Source: JAJFFW01 sp039197915
Lineage (GTDB): Bacteria; Pseudomonadota; Alphaproteobacteria; Caulobacterales; Parvularculaceae
DNA: 12,311 nt
Direction of reading: 5' to 3'
NCBI GenBank assembly: GCA_039197915.1
Contig: JBCCTV010000077.1
Span: 1-12,311 of the forward strand
The translations under genes were made by a program, and so were the position numbers. Shown piece after piece: positions 6,715 through 12,311 of the stretch. Each line of letters starts with the position of its first letter. The first letter of the stretch is position 1. Under the pieces are notes generated by a model. It did no database searches and was not told the origin of the DNA. It saw only the letters and a program-made list of their open reading frames with translations.

Positions 6715-7398
6715 ATGACACGTGACCTTTTACTCCCGGCAGTCCTTTCGGCGGCGCTCATTGCAGCGGTCCTATTGGCGTTTCAAACTGGCTTGATTGG
6801 CGGCCTGCGCGCGAACGCCACGGAGCCAAGCAGCGCCGTGAAGGCGAACGAGGAATGGAAAGACGCGGCCACTTCGCCCGCCATCGCCGTCTTCGCAGGC
6901 GGATGCTTTTGGTGCGTTGAAGCTGATTTCGACAAAGTTGAGGGCGTGCTTGAGACCGTGAGCGGCTATACCGGCGGCGACCTGGAAAATCCCACCTATA
7001 AGCGTGTGTCCTACGAAGAGACGGGTCACTACGAAGCGGTCGCTATTCGGTTCGACCCCGCCGTCGTCTCCTACGAAACATTGGTGGAGTATTTCTTCCG
7101 CCACGTTGATCCGACTGACGCCGGCGGACAGTTCTGCGATCGCGGGTCGTCTTATCGCACGGCGATTTTCGTGAACTCCCCTGAACAAAAAGCAGTCGCT
7201 GACGCGGGGAAAACCAGCGCCCAGGCGGCGTTGGGTCAGGAAATCGTGACCCCAGTTTTAAACATCAAAGCGTTTTGGCGCGCGGAGGACTATCACCAGG
7301 ATTACTACCTAAAGAATCGCCTGCGGTACCGCTATTATCGCGCAGCGTGTGGCCGCGACCGGCGCGTGCAACAGCTTTGGGGCGAAAAATCATCGTAA
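6715..7398 (+). CDS. msrA: Exported peptide methionine sulfoxide reductase A
   Basis: MsrA reduces methionine-S-sulfoxide in proteins back to methionine. The 227-residue protein has an N-terminal hydrophobic segment (about 5-30) followed by ANA at 33-35, a possible signal-peptidase site, so the enzyme is probably periplasmic or membrane-anchored. The catalytic motif GGCFWCVEADF places C64 as the nucleophile and E69 as the conserved acid. HVDPTDAGGQFCDRGSSYRTAIF spans 130-152 and includes the conserved D142 and Tyr147. C212 near the C-terminus is a likely resolving cysteine. No MsrB domain is fused. The start at 6715 has only a weak GAG upstream. The gene diverges from a lipoprotein peptidase, suggesting shared envelope quality control after oxidation, which is an inference. 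It precedes but is not part of the riboswitch-controlled rib operon. Confidence 0.94.
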   Translation: MTRDLLLPAVLSAALIAAVLLAFQTGLIGGLRANATEPSSAVKANEEWKDAATSPAIAVFAGGCFWCVEADFDKVEGVLETVSGYTGGDLENPTYKRVSYEETGHYEAVAIRFDPAVVSYETLVEYFFRHVDPTDAGGQFCDRGSSYRTAIFVNSPEQKAVADAGKTSAQAALGQEIVTPVLNIKAFWRAEDYHQDYYLKNRLRYRYYRAACGRDRRVQQLWGEKSS

Positions 7399-7464
7399 TT
7401 TCAGATGGATAACTCTAAAATATCATCCATTGTGACCCATATGGACGCGATCGCTTTGCCCTTA

Positions 7465-7493
7465 TTGAAAGGCGGATTGAGTTTCGCTAAATA
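7465..7493 (+). promoter_or_regulatory. Candidate sigma70 promoter for the riboflavin operon
   Basis: TTGAAA (7465-7470) is followed after exactly 17 nt by TAAATA (7488-7493). Transcription would begin near 7500, about 20 nt before the first paired base of the FMN riboswitch, which is the expected distance. The -35 matches 5 of 6 consensus bases and the -10 matches 3 of 6. The location strengthens the call. The rest of the msrA-riboswitch gap (7399-7464) shows nothing else that I can support. Confidence 0.45.
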
Positions 7494-7519
7494 ACTCTTG
7501 TGGCGAGAGCCATGACATA

Positions 7520-7678
7520 GTCTTCGGGGCGGGGTGGAATTCCCCACCGGCGGTGATGCGGTTTCGCGGTGAGCGAAATCGATGAGCCCGCGAGCCGGGT
7601 GCTTTTTGACTTGAAAGCACCTAGCAGGACTCCGGTGAGACCCCGGGGCCGACGGTTACAGTCCGGATGGTAGAAGAC
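7520..7678 (+). ncRNA. FMN riboswitch aptamer (RFN element)
   Basis: This is a complete FMN-sensing aptamer. Helix P1 is GTCTTC (7520-7525) with GAAGAC (7673-7678). The conserved core GGGGCGGGGTGGAATTCCCC begins at 7526 and runs on into ACCGGCGGTGATG. GAGCCCGCGAGC lies at 7584-7595. A variable hairpin (GGTTTCGC with GCGAAATC) and a second one (GGTGCTTT with AAAGCACC) sit in the arms. GGACTCCGGTGAGA and GCCGACGGTTACAGTCCGGATG complete the 3' half. FMN binding turns down the downstream genes in this class. It lies directly upstream of ribD, as expected for control of riboflavin synthesis. Confidence 0.97.
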
Positions 7679-7706
7679 CAGGATGATCGCTTTTGCGAGC
7701 GGTGAC

Positions 7707-7724
7707 GCTGTGCGTACAGCTTTT
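7707..7724 (+). promoter_or_regulatory. Small hairpin with T-run in the riboswitch expression platform
   Basis: GCTGT (7707-7711), loop GCGT and ACAGC (7716-7720) form a 5-bp stem followed by TTTT (7721-7724). It could pause RNA polymerase between aptamer and terminator, which would give time for FMN to bind. The stem is short, so it is unlikely to terminate efficiently on its own. Confidence 0.35.
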
Positions 7725-7729
7725 CAGTT

Positions 7730-7770
7730 GGCGCATTGGCTTCGCCCCGCGGTGCTAAGCCTGGTGCGCC
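7730..7770 (+). promoter_or_regulatory. Candidate antiterminator helix of the FMN riboswitch
   Basis: GGCGCA (7730-7735) pairs with TGCGCC (7765-7770), and GGCTT (7738-7742) pairs with AAGCC (7757-7761), separated by a small internal loop. The helix uses two of the first bases of the terminator stem (7769-7770), so the two cannot be fully formed together. The overlap is small, so how strongly they compete is uncertain. Confidence 0.4.
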
Positions 7771-7794
7771 CCGATCGGAAGATTGGGGTTTTTT
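7769..7794 (+). terminator. Intrinsic terminator abutting the ribD start codon
   Basis: CCCCGATC (7769-7776), a GGAA tetraloop and GATTGGGG (7781-7788) form an 8-bp stem with one G-U pair, followed at once by six T (7789-7794). The ribD ATG is the next base (7795). The only Shine-Dalgarno-like sequence for ribD, GGGG at 7785-7788, is in the stem's 3' arm. The same hairpin could therefore stop transcription and also hide the ribosome-binding site. Confidence 0.85.
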
Positions 7795-9009
7795 ATGGGC
7801 GACGCCCAGGTCGATAAATCAAACCGAACCCACCCAGGGCGGCAATCGGACACGCATGCGTTGGAGAGCGCGGCTTTCGACGCTTCAATGATGCGTGCGG
7901 CGATCGAGCTTGCCCGTCGTGGCGAAGGCGGCGTTTCGCCCAACCCGCTTGTGGGCGCCATTATCGTTAAGAACGGCGACGTAATCGGCGAAGGTTGGCA
8001 CAAGCGCGCGGGTTCCGCTCATGCTGAAGTCAACGCCATCAAGGCCGCAGGCGAAAGCGCACGCGGCGCAACAATCTATGTCTCGCTAGAGCCCTGCGCG
8101 CACCACGGGCGCACGCCCCCTTGCGTTGATGCGATTTTATCCGCTGGCATAACGCGTGTTGTATACGGCCTATCGGATCCCAATAAACTAGCCGCCGGTG
8201 GCGCAGAAATCCTCCGGGACGCGGGGCTACGCGTCGACGGTCCCGTTTGCGAACATGAAGCGCGGGCGCTCAATCGGTTTTGGCTCGGCGCGCTTAAGCG
8301 CCAACGCCCCTATGTGGTCGCGAAATTTGCAACGAGCCTTGACGGAAAAATCGCTACACGGACGGGCGACAGCAAATGGATTACGGGCGACGCGGCGCGC
8401 GCTCGCGGACACGACCTGCGCCAGGCTTGCGATGCGATTATCGTTGGCGCCGGGACGATTATCGCAGATGACCCGGCGCTTACGGCGCGCCCGAAGTTCA
8501 ACGAAGGTGACGAGCGTACGCCAGCGCATCCGCTTCGGGTTGTAATGGATTCAACGGCGAGAACGCCCCCAGGCGCCGCCGCCTTCGACCGAGCGGGGCC
8601 CGGCGCGCTGCTCGCGACGACCGCACGCGCCCCACGAAAAGCAATGGCGCAGTTCCAAGAAATGGGCGTTGAAGTCGCGCTACTGGATCAAGATACGGAG
8701 GGCCGCATCGACCCGCACGCGCTCCTAGAGCATCTTTATCAGAACGGTGTGCAGTCGGTCTTATTGGAAGGCGGCGCGGGCGTTCTCGGATCATTTTTCG
8801 ATGCTGGACTTGTGGATGAAGTTTGGGCTTTCCTCGCGCCCGTCTTAATCGGCGGCAATGGCGCCCCTTCCCCCATTAGCGGAATTGGGCCCGACGCGCT
8901 TACAGGCGCCGTTCGATTGTCTGCAATCAATACGGAGACGCTGGGGCCCGATCTATTGGTTCGCGGCGAAGTCATGCGGCCCGGAGGTGCAGAATGTTCA
9001 CGGGGCTGA
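7795..9009 (+). CDS. ribD: Bifunctional diaminohydroxyphosphoribosylaminopyrimidine deaminase / 5-amino-6-(5-phosphoribosylamino)uracil reductase
   Basis: RibD carries out the second and third steps of riboflavin synthesis: deamination of the pyrimidine, then NADPH-dependent reduction of the ribosyl chain. The 404-residue protein has a cytidine-deaminase-like zinc domain with HAEVNA (H76, catalytic E78) and EPCAHHGRTPPC (C101, C110). A reductase domain follows from about 170, with KFATSLDGKIATRTGDSKWIT and DAIIVGAGTIIADDPALTAR. The loop DPNKLAAGG is one residue shorter than the common DPNPxVAGxG and lacks its second Pro, but the protein looks functional. I chose ATG 7795. A TTG at 7783 would lie inside the terminator stem, and the ATGs at 7888/7891 fall at the edge of the conserved domain with no ribosome-binding site. 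It is the first gene of the operon and overlaps ribE by 16 nt. Confidence 0.95.
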   Translation: MGDAQVDKSNRTHPGRQSDTHALESAAFDASMMRAAIELARRGEGGVSPNPLVGAIIVKNGDVIGEGWHKRAGSAHAEVNAIKAAGESARGATIYVSLEPCAHHGRTPPCVDAILSAGITRVVYGLSDPNKLAAGGAEILRDAGLRVDGPVCEHEARALNRFWLGALKRQRPYVVAKFATSLDGKIATRTGDSKWITGDAARARGHDLRQACDAIIVGAGTIIADDPALTARPKFNEGDERTPAHPLRVVMDSTARTPPGAAAFDRAGPGALLATTARAPRKAMAQFQEMGVEVALLDQDTEGRIDPHALLEHLYQNGVQSVLLEGGAGVLGSFFDAGLVDEVWAFLAPVLIGGNGAPSPISGIGPDALTGAVRLSAINTETLGPDLLVRGEVMRPGGAECSRG

Positions 9010-9623
9010 TTGAAGAGATAGGCCGTATCCGGTCGATTGGGCGCGATGGCGAAAACTTTGTTGTTGCTGTTGAAGCGTCGGCGGTGCTTGACGGCGTCGC
9101 CCACGGCGATTCTATTTGCGTAAATGGCGTTTGCCTGACGGTGACAGACTTTACAGCGGACAGCTTTTCGGTTGGCCTCGCGCCCGAAACGCGGGCAAAG
9201 TCAAACCTCGGCGCACTGGAGCCCGGCGCCCCGGTAAACCTGGAACGGGCAGCAACACCGGCGACCCGCTTGGGTGGGCATTACGTGCAAGGGCATGTCG
9301 ACGCGACGGGCGTCATTACTGATTTGCGTAAAGACGAAGACGCTCTTTGGCTTACTGTAAAAACGCCGGTCCAATTTATGAAGTACCTCGCGCCTAAGGG
9401 CTATATTGCAATGGACGGGGCGTCATTAACCGTTGTGGATGTGGGCGATGATTGGTTCAACGTCACACTGATTGCATATTCGCAACCACGCCTCATCCAA
9501 TCGCAGAAAAAGGTTGGCGATAGCGTAAACCTTGAGGTCGATATCATAGCAAAATATGTCGAGCGGATCGTCACTGCCCGGAGCGACGCCAAAACCCCGA
9601 CTATTCAAGGAGCTATTTCGTAA
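8994..9623 (+). CDS. ribE: Riboflavin synthase alpha chain
   Basis: This enzyme dismutates two molecules of 6,7-dimethyl-8-ribityllumazine to riboflavin and the pyrimidine precursor, the last step of the pathway. The 209-residue protein is two tandem lumazine-binding barrels. The first runs about 1-97 and starts with MFTGLIEEIG and ICVNGVCLTV (41-50). The second runs about 98-190, with HYVQGHVDATG (97-107), YIAMDGASLTVVDV (137-150) and NLEVDIIAKYVER. Length and the MFTG start are typical. GGAGG (8983-8987) lies six bases before the ATG. Its start is inside ribD and its stop overlaps the ribB start by one base (TAATG), so translation is likely coupled. Confidence 0.96.
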   Translation: MFTGLIEEIGRIRSIGRDGENFVVAVEASAVLDGVAHGDSICVNGVCLTVTDFTADSFSVGLAPETRAKSNLGALEPGAPVNLERAATPATRLGGHYVQGHVDATGVITDLRKDEDALWLTVKTPVQFMKYLAPKGYIAMDGASLTVVDVGDDWFNVTLIAYSQPRLIQSQKKVGDSVNLEVDIIAKYVERIVTARSDAKTPTIQGAIS

Positions 9624-10264
9624 TGCCGATCGCGCCAGTAGAGGAAGCAATAGCCGCGTATAAGCGTGGCGATATCGTCATCATTGTTGATGACGAAGAC
9701 CGCGAGAACGAAGGCGACTTAGCAATTGCCGCCGACTTTGTGACGGCTGAGAAAGTAAACTTCTTTGCAAAGGAAGGCCGTGGACTGATTTGTTGCGCCA
9801 TGGCTCCTTCTCTTATCGACCGATTGGACCTGCCGCTCATGGTAGAGCAAGAGAAAAATCAATCCGGCTTCGGAACGCCCTTTACCGTGTCAGTTGAAGC
9901 CTCACAGGGTGTGACGACAGGTATTTCCGCCCATGACCGCGCTCACACAATTAAGACACTGATCAACCCGGCCTCAACGCCGAAGGATATCGTTACGCCA
10001 GGGCACATGTTCCCCTTAAGAGCGCGCGAGAACGGCGTTTTGGAACGTGACGGCCAGACCGAGGCAAGTGTCGATCTGTCAATCCTTGCGGGCCTCACAC
10101 CAGCGTCGATGATTTGTGAAGTGATGAATGATGACGGGTCAATGGCGCGGCTTCGCGACCTCGAGCAGTTCGCCGAGCGTCACGACTTTTTGATTACGTC
10201 TGTTGCGGCGCTTACGGAATATCGACGCGCGCTTGCGACCAGCGACTTGCGCGCAACGGGTTAG
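9623..10264 (+). CDS. ribB: 3,4-dihydroxy-2-butanone-4-phosphate synthase (stand-alone RibB)
   Basis: RibB turns ribulose 5-phosphate into formate and the four-carbon unit used by lumazine synthase. The 213-residue protein is a single-domain RibB, without the GTP cyclohydrolase II part of RibBA fusions. Active-site motifs are DDEDRENEGD (23-32), ASQGVTTGISAHDRAHTI (93-110), PGHMFPLRA (126-134, H128) and ICEVMNDDG (164-172, E166). In the motif usually written GHTEA the protein has GQTEA, so Q145 replaces a His that corresponds to E. coli H153. That His is a metal ligand in characterised enzymes. The rest of the site is intact, so activity is likely but not certain. AGGAG (9608-9612) precedes the ATG, which shares one base with the ribE stop. 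Confidence 0.93.
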   Translation: MPIAPVEEAIAAYKRGDIVIIVDDEDRENEGDLAIAADFVTAEKVNFFAKEGRGLICCAMAPSLIDRLDLPLMVEQEKNQSGFGTPFTVSVEASQGVTTGISAHDRAHTIKTLINPASTPKDIVTPGHMFPLRARENGVLERDGQTEASVDLSILAGLTPASMICEVMNDDGSMARLRDLEQFAERHDFLITSVAALTEYRRALATSDLRATG

Positions 10265-10283
10265 CGGGGGACAGGAGCAAGAC

Positions 10284-10766
10284 ATGCCAGGCCAGGTTTT
10301 TGAAGGCTCGATGTCAGCGTCGGACATGCGCATCGCGATCGTTACGACACGGTGGAACGAGTTCATTACAGACCGCCTCACATCGGCGGCGAAAGACACG
10401 CTCGTGAGGCATGGCGCGAATGCGGATGCAATCGACGTGGCAGTGGCGCCTGGCGCTTACGAAATTCCATTCATCGTGCGCACGCTTGCAAAGACAGGGC
10501 GTTACGACGGCGTTGTGGCGCTCGGCTGTGTTATCCGCGGCGCTACTCCGCACTTTGACTATGTCGCGGGAGAGGCCGCGACCGGGGTCTCCGCCGCGAT
10601 GCGCGAAACCGGGATTCCTGCTTCATTTGGTGTTTTAACGGTCGACACCATTGAACAGGCAATAGAACGCACAGGAACTAAAGCAGGAAACAAAGGGGCT
10701 GAAGCCGCCCTTGCCTTAATCGAAACAATTGCGCTTGCACGCGCCATCAAGGAGACACGCTCATGA
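10284..10766 (+). CDS. ribH: 6,7-dimethyl-8-ribityllumazine synthase
   Basis: RibH joins the four-carbon unit from RibB with the pyrimidine from RibD to make lumazine, the substrate of RibE. It often forms a 60-subunit shell or pentamers. The 160-residue protein has all the usual motifs: TTRWNEFITD (21-30, substrate-stacking aromatic W24), PGAYEIPF (56-63), GCVIRGATPHFDYVAGE (81-97, with catalytic H90), FGVLTVDTIEQAIERTG (115-131, R129) and NKGAEAA. I chose ATG 10284 because AGGAG (10273-10277) lies six bases upstream and the family starts close to this point; a longer reading from 10203 would run through ribB coding sequence. It follows ribB by 19 nt and overlaps folE by 4 nt (ATGA). Confidence 0.96.
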   Translation: MPGQVFEGSMSASDMRIAIVTTRWNEFITDRLTSAAKDTLVRHGANADAIDVAVAPGAYEIPFIVRTLAKTGRYDGVVALGCVIRGATPHFDYVAGEAATGVSAAMRETGIPASFGVLTVDTIEQAIERTGTKAGNKGAEAALALIETIALARAIKETRS

Positions 10767-11386
10767 CGGTGGAAACATTTGCAATCACCGCGGCTGACAA
10801 CACCAATACGGCCTCCCAAAATAAACCGTCCAAGAATGACGCGGAAGAAGCGGTTCGTACGCTCCTCGCCTATTTCGGCGAGGACCCAAGCCGCGAAGGG
10901 CTGCTCGATACGCCGCGGCGTTTTGTTGACGCCTATGAAGAGTTCCTGAGCGGTTACAAAGAGGATCCCCAAGCCATCCTTGAGCGGACCTTCGAGGAGG
11001 TAGAGGGCTATGACGATATCGTCCTTTTAAAGAACATCCGTATTGAGTCCCATTGCGAGCACCACATCCAGCCGATTATTGGCCGGGCCCATGTCGCCTA
11101 TCTGCCGTCCGACAAGGTTGTCGGCATTTCAAAACTTGCGCGCGTGGTTGATGCGTTTGCGCACCGATTGCAAAGCCAAGAAATTCTGACAAACCAAATC
11201 GCCGATGCAATTAACGCAGCGCTTCAGCCGCGGGGCGTCGCCGTTCTTATTGATGCCCAGCATTATTGCATTTCAACCCGAGGCGTTCACAAGACGGACG
11301 TTTCCTGTGAAACGCGCGCGCTGACCGGGGCCTTTAAAGAAGATAAGGACCTTACGGATCAATTTTACAAGATGATCCAGCGCTAA
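10763..11386 (+). CDS. folE: GTP cyclohydrolase I (FolE, type IA)
   Basis: FolE converts GTP to 7,8-dihydroneopterin triphosphate and formate, the first step to tetrahydrofolate and other pterins. The 207-residue protein is full length with a low-complexity N-terminal extension (1-25). The zinc ligands are C98 and H101 in SHCEHHIQP, and C169 in AQHYCISTRGV. GISKLARVVDAFAHRLQSQE (121-140) and TNQIADAI are typical, and the substrate-binding QSQE and RGV motifs are present. This is the folate enzyme, not GTP cyclohydrolase II (RibA). AAGGAG (10749-10754) lies eight bases before the ATG, which overlaps the ribH stop by four bases. Translation is therefore probably coupled and folE is the last gene of the FMN-riboswitch operon. 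I see no promoter of its own, though one inside ribH cannot be ruled out. Confidence 0.95.
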   Translation: MTVETFAITAADNTNTASQNKPSKNDAEEAVRTLLAYFGEDPSREGLLDTPRRFVDAYEEFLSGYKEDPQAILERTFEEVEGYDDIVLLKNIRIESHCEHHIQPIIGRAHVAYLPSDKVVGISKLARVVDAFAHRLQSQEILTNQIADAINAALQPRGVAVLIDAQHYCISTRGVHKTDVSCETRALTGAFKEDKDLTDQFYKMIQR

Positions 11387-11401
11387 AGCGGCTTTTAGTG
11401 C

Positions 11402-11450
11402 GCGGAGGGAGCGGTCAGCCTTAATATGTCGGTAACGACCTGATCTCCGC
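11402..11450. terminator. Candidate bidirectional terminator between folE and argS
   Basis: GCGGAG (11402-11407) pairs with CTCCGC (11445-11450), and inside this GGTC (11413-11416) pairs with GACC (11437-11440). A small GTCG-GTAA-CGAC hairpin (11428-11439) is an alternative inner fold. The structure fills the gap between two convergent genes. Five T follow on the plus strand only after a CTACA interruption (11456-11460), so this is a weak intrinsic terminator at best. Confidence 0.35.
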
Positions 11451-12311
11451 CTACATTTTTGCTGGCACATCGATGCCTAGAACATCAAGGACGCAAGCGA
11501 GCTGACGACAGAAAACAGTCGTTAACCGCATGCGGCTTGCGCGTATTTTTTCGTCCGGCTCATCGCTTATTCTGCATGCGGCGTAAAAGCGAGAAAAGCT
11601 CTGGGCGAGACCATAAGCGTGTTCGCACAGGAGATGCGGTAGGCGCTTTTCATATGCGCCTTTAACGGCGTCGGAGAACGCAAGCAGCGACAGCGCCAAC
11701 TGACGCTCTTCCTCGGCGCTCAAAGCGACGGGCCCTTCTGACGCATGCGCGGCAGCCTTTGCGAGCGCTGATTTCGCCCGCACACAAGCATATTGCAGGT
11801 AGGGTCCTGTCTTCCCTTCGAATGCGATAAAGCGCTCAATATCGAAAATATAGTCTGACGTGCGCTGATTGCTGAGGTCGGCGAACTTTAACGCCGCAAC
11901 GCCAACCGACATGGCGACGCCGGCGCGTTCTTCATCACTCAGACTTTCAGCCAGGCCATTTTCTGTAAGGCGCGTCGCAGCGCGCTGGGTCACCGAATCG
12001 ATCATGTCACGGAGCTTTAAAACACCACCTTCGCGCGTTTTAAAGGGTTTACCGTCCTTGCCCTGCATGGTCCCAAAACCCAAATGCTCAAGGCGTGCTT
12101 CTTCGAAATACCCAGCCTTATCAACCGCCCGGAAGACTTGCTCAAAGTGGAGCGCCTGGCGATTATCAACCACATATAAAATTTGATCCGGATGAACGGT
12201 CCGGACACGGTCTAAAATTGTTCCGATGTCCGTCGCGTGGTAGCCAACAGCGCCCTCAGAATTCACCAGAATTAGTGGTGGGATTTTCTTTTTGTCCCCA
12301 TCGCGAGCGAC
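11451..12311 (-). CDS. argS: Arginyl-tRNA synthetase (partial, N-terminus off right edge)
   Basis: ArgS is a class I synthetase that charges tRNA-Arg. The window holds the last 286 residues and the stop. The reading frame is open to the edge, beginning VARDGDKKKIPPLILVNSEG, followed by AVGYHATDIGTILDR, the VDNRQALHFEQVF segment, and FGTMQGKDGKPFKTREGGVLKL, which is the KMSKS-equivalent region of ArgS. The C-terminal DALR-type anticodon-binding domain follows, with FEGKTGPYLQYACVRAKSAL and FSRFYAACRIS. The end VLGIDVPAKM is typical. The catalytic HIGH motif lies outside the window. The gene converges on folE with a 64-bp gap, so it belongs to a separate transcription unit that reads in from the right. 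Confidence 0.95.
   Translation of the reverse strand, partial: VARDGDKKKIPPLILVNSEGAVGYHATDIGTILDRVRTVHPDQILYVVDNRQALHFEQVFRAVDKAGYFEEARLEHLGFGTMQGKDGKPFKTREGGVLKLRDMIDSVTQRAATRLTENGLAESLSDEERAGVAMSVGVAALKFADLSNQRTSDYIFDIERFIAFEGKTGPYLQYACVRAKSALAKAAAHASEGPVALSAEEERQLALSLLAFSDAVKGAYEKRLPHLLCEHAYGLAQSFSRFYAACRISDEPDEKIRASRMRLTTVFCRQLACVLDVLGIDVPAKM

Noticed and set aside
6772..7188. Long minus-strand open frame across msrA
   Set aside because: It is a shadow of the well-supported MsrA reading frame; codon and motif evidence favours the plus strand.
7405..7430. ATGGAT...ATCCAT inverted repeat just after msrA
   Set aside because: Only six pairs with a wide AT-rich loop and no T-run; not enough to call a terminator or operator.
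7783..7794. TTG at 7783 as an upstream in-frame start for ribD
   Set aside because: It lies inside the terminator stem, has no ribosome-binding site, and adds only GFF before the ATG at 7795.
8498..9104. Minus-strand open frames across ribD and the start of ribE
   Set aside because: They overlap strong catalytic motifs on the plus strand and look like low-complexity Arg/Pro-rich shadow translations.
7795..11386. A novel multi-gene system in the rib-folE block
   Set aside because: Every gene matches a known riboflavin or folate enzyme; the novelty is in arrangement and regulation, not in unknown proteins.

Overview
The window is a compact chromosomal segment of an alphaproteobacterium. The evidence is an LdtR-type MarR regulator diverging from hemB, an Asp-rich cysteine-poor HemB metal site, moderately GC-rich coding, and housekeeping proteins of alphaproteobacterial type. 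I cannot name the genus; a Parvularculales- or Hyphomonadaceae-like marine lineage would fit, but that is a guess. I see no phage, insertion sequence, tRNA, rRNA or CRISPR.

Left part (1-4301). A partial LdtR-like MarR regulator (minus, running off the left edge) diverges from hemB (porphobilinogen synthase) across an AT-rich promoter gap that holds a long imperfect inverted repeat. hemB converges on a DUF805 membrane protein, and their 3' ends meet in three tandem 22-bp repeats. These carry stop codons in all six frames. DUF805 diverges from purB (adenylosuccinate lyase) around a perfect 13-bp palindrome. purB converges on a small DoxX-like membrane protein.

Middle (4302-7398). A large S9A serine peptidase resembling oligopeptidase B, but with a lipoprotein signal, diverges from an exported methionine sulfoxide reductase A. 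Their shared upstream region holds a perfect 9-bp inverted repeat plus extra copies of the same half-site, which looks like an operator. Both proteins are predicted to act in the cell envelope.

Right part (7399-11386). A sigma70-like promoter, a full FMN riboswitch and an intrinsic terminator lead into a tightly packed operon ribD-ribE-ribB-ribH-folE. Four of the five junctions either overlap or touch, and the fifth gap is 19 nt. The terminator U-tract runs straight into the ribD ATG, and the only Shine-Dalgarno-like sequence lies in the terminator's 3' arm, so FMN may control both termination and initiation. The operon makes lumazine and riboflavin, but the expected GTP cyclohydrolase II (ribA) is absent. 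A GTP cyclohydrolase I gene (folE, folate/pterin pathway) sits translationally coupled at the end. RibB has Gln in place of a His that is a metal ligand in characterised family members.

Right edge. argS (arginyl-tRNA synthetase, minus, C-terminal part only) converges on folE.

Most of the window is ordinary housekeeping DNA. The points worth a second look are regulatory architecture (riboswitch terminator at the start codon, folE under FMN control, divergent-promoter palindromes, six-frame stop repeat) and a few residue-level oddities, rather than an unknown multi-gene system.
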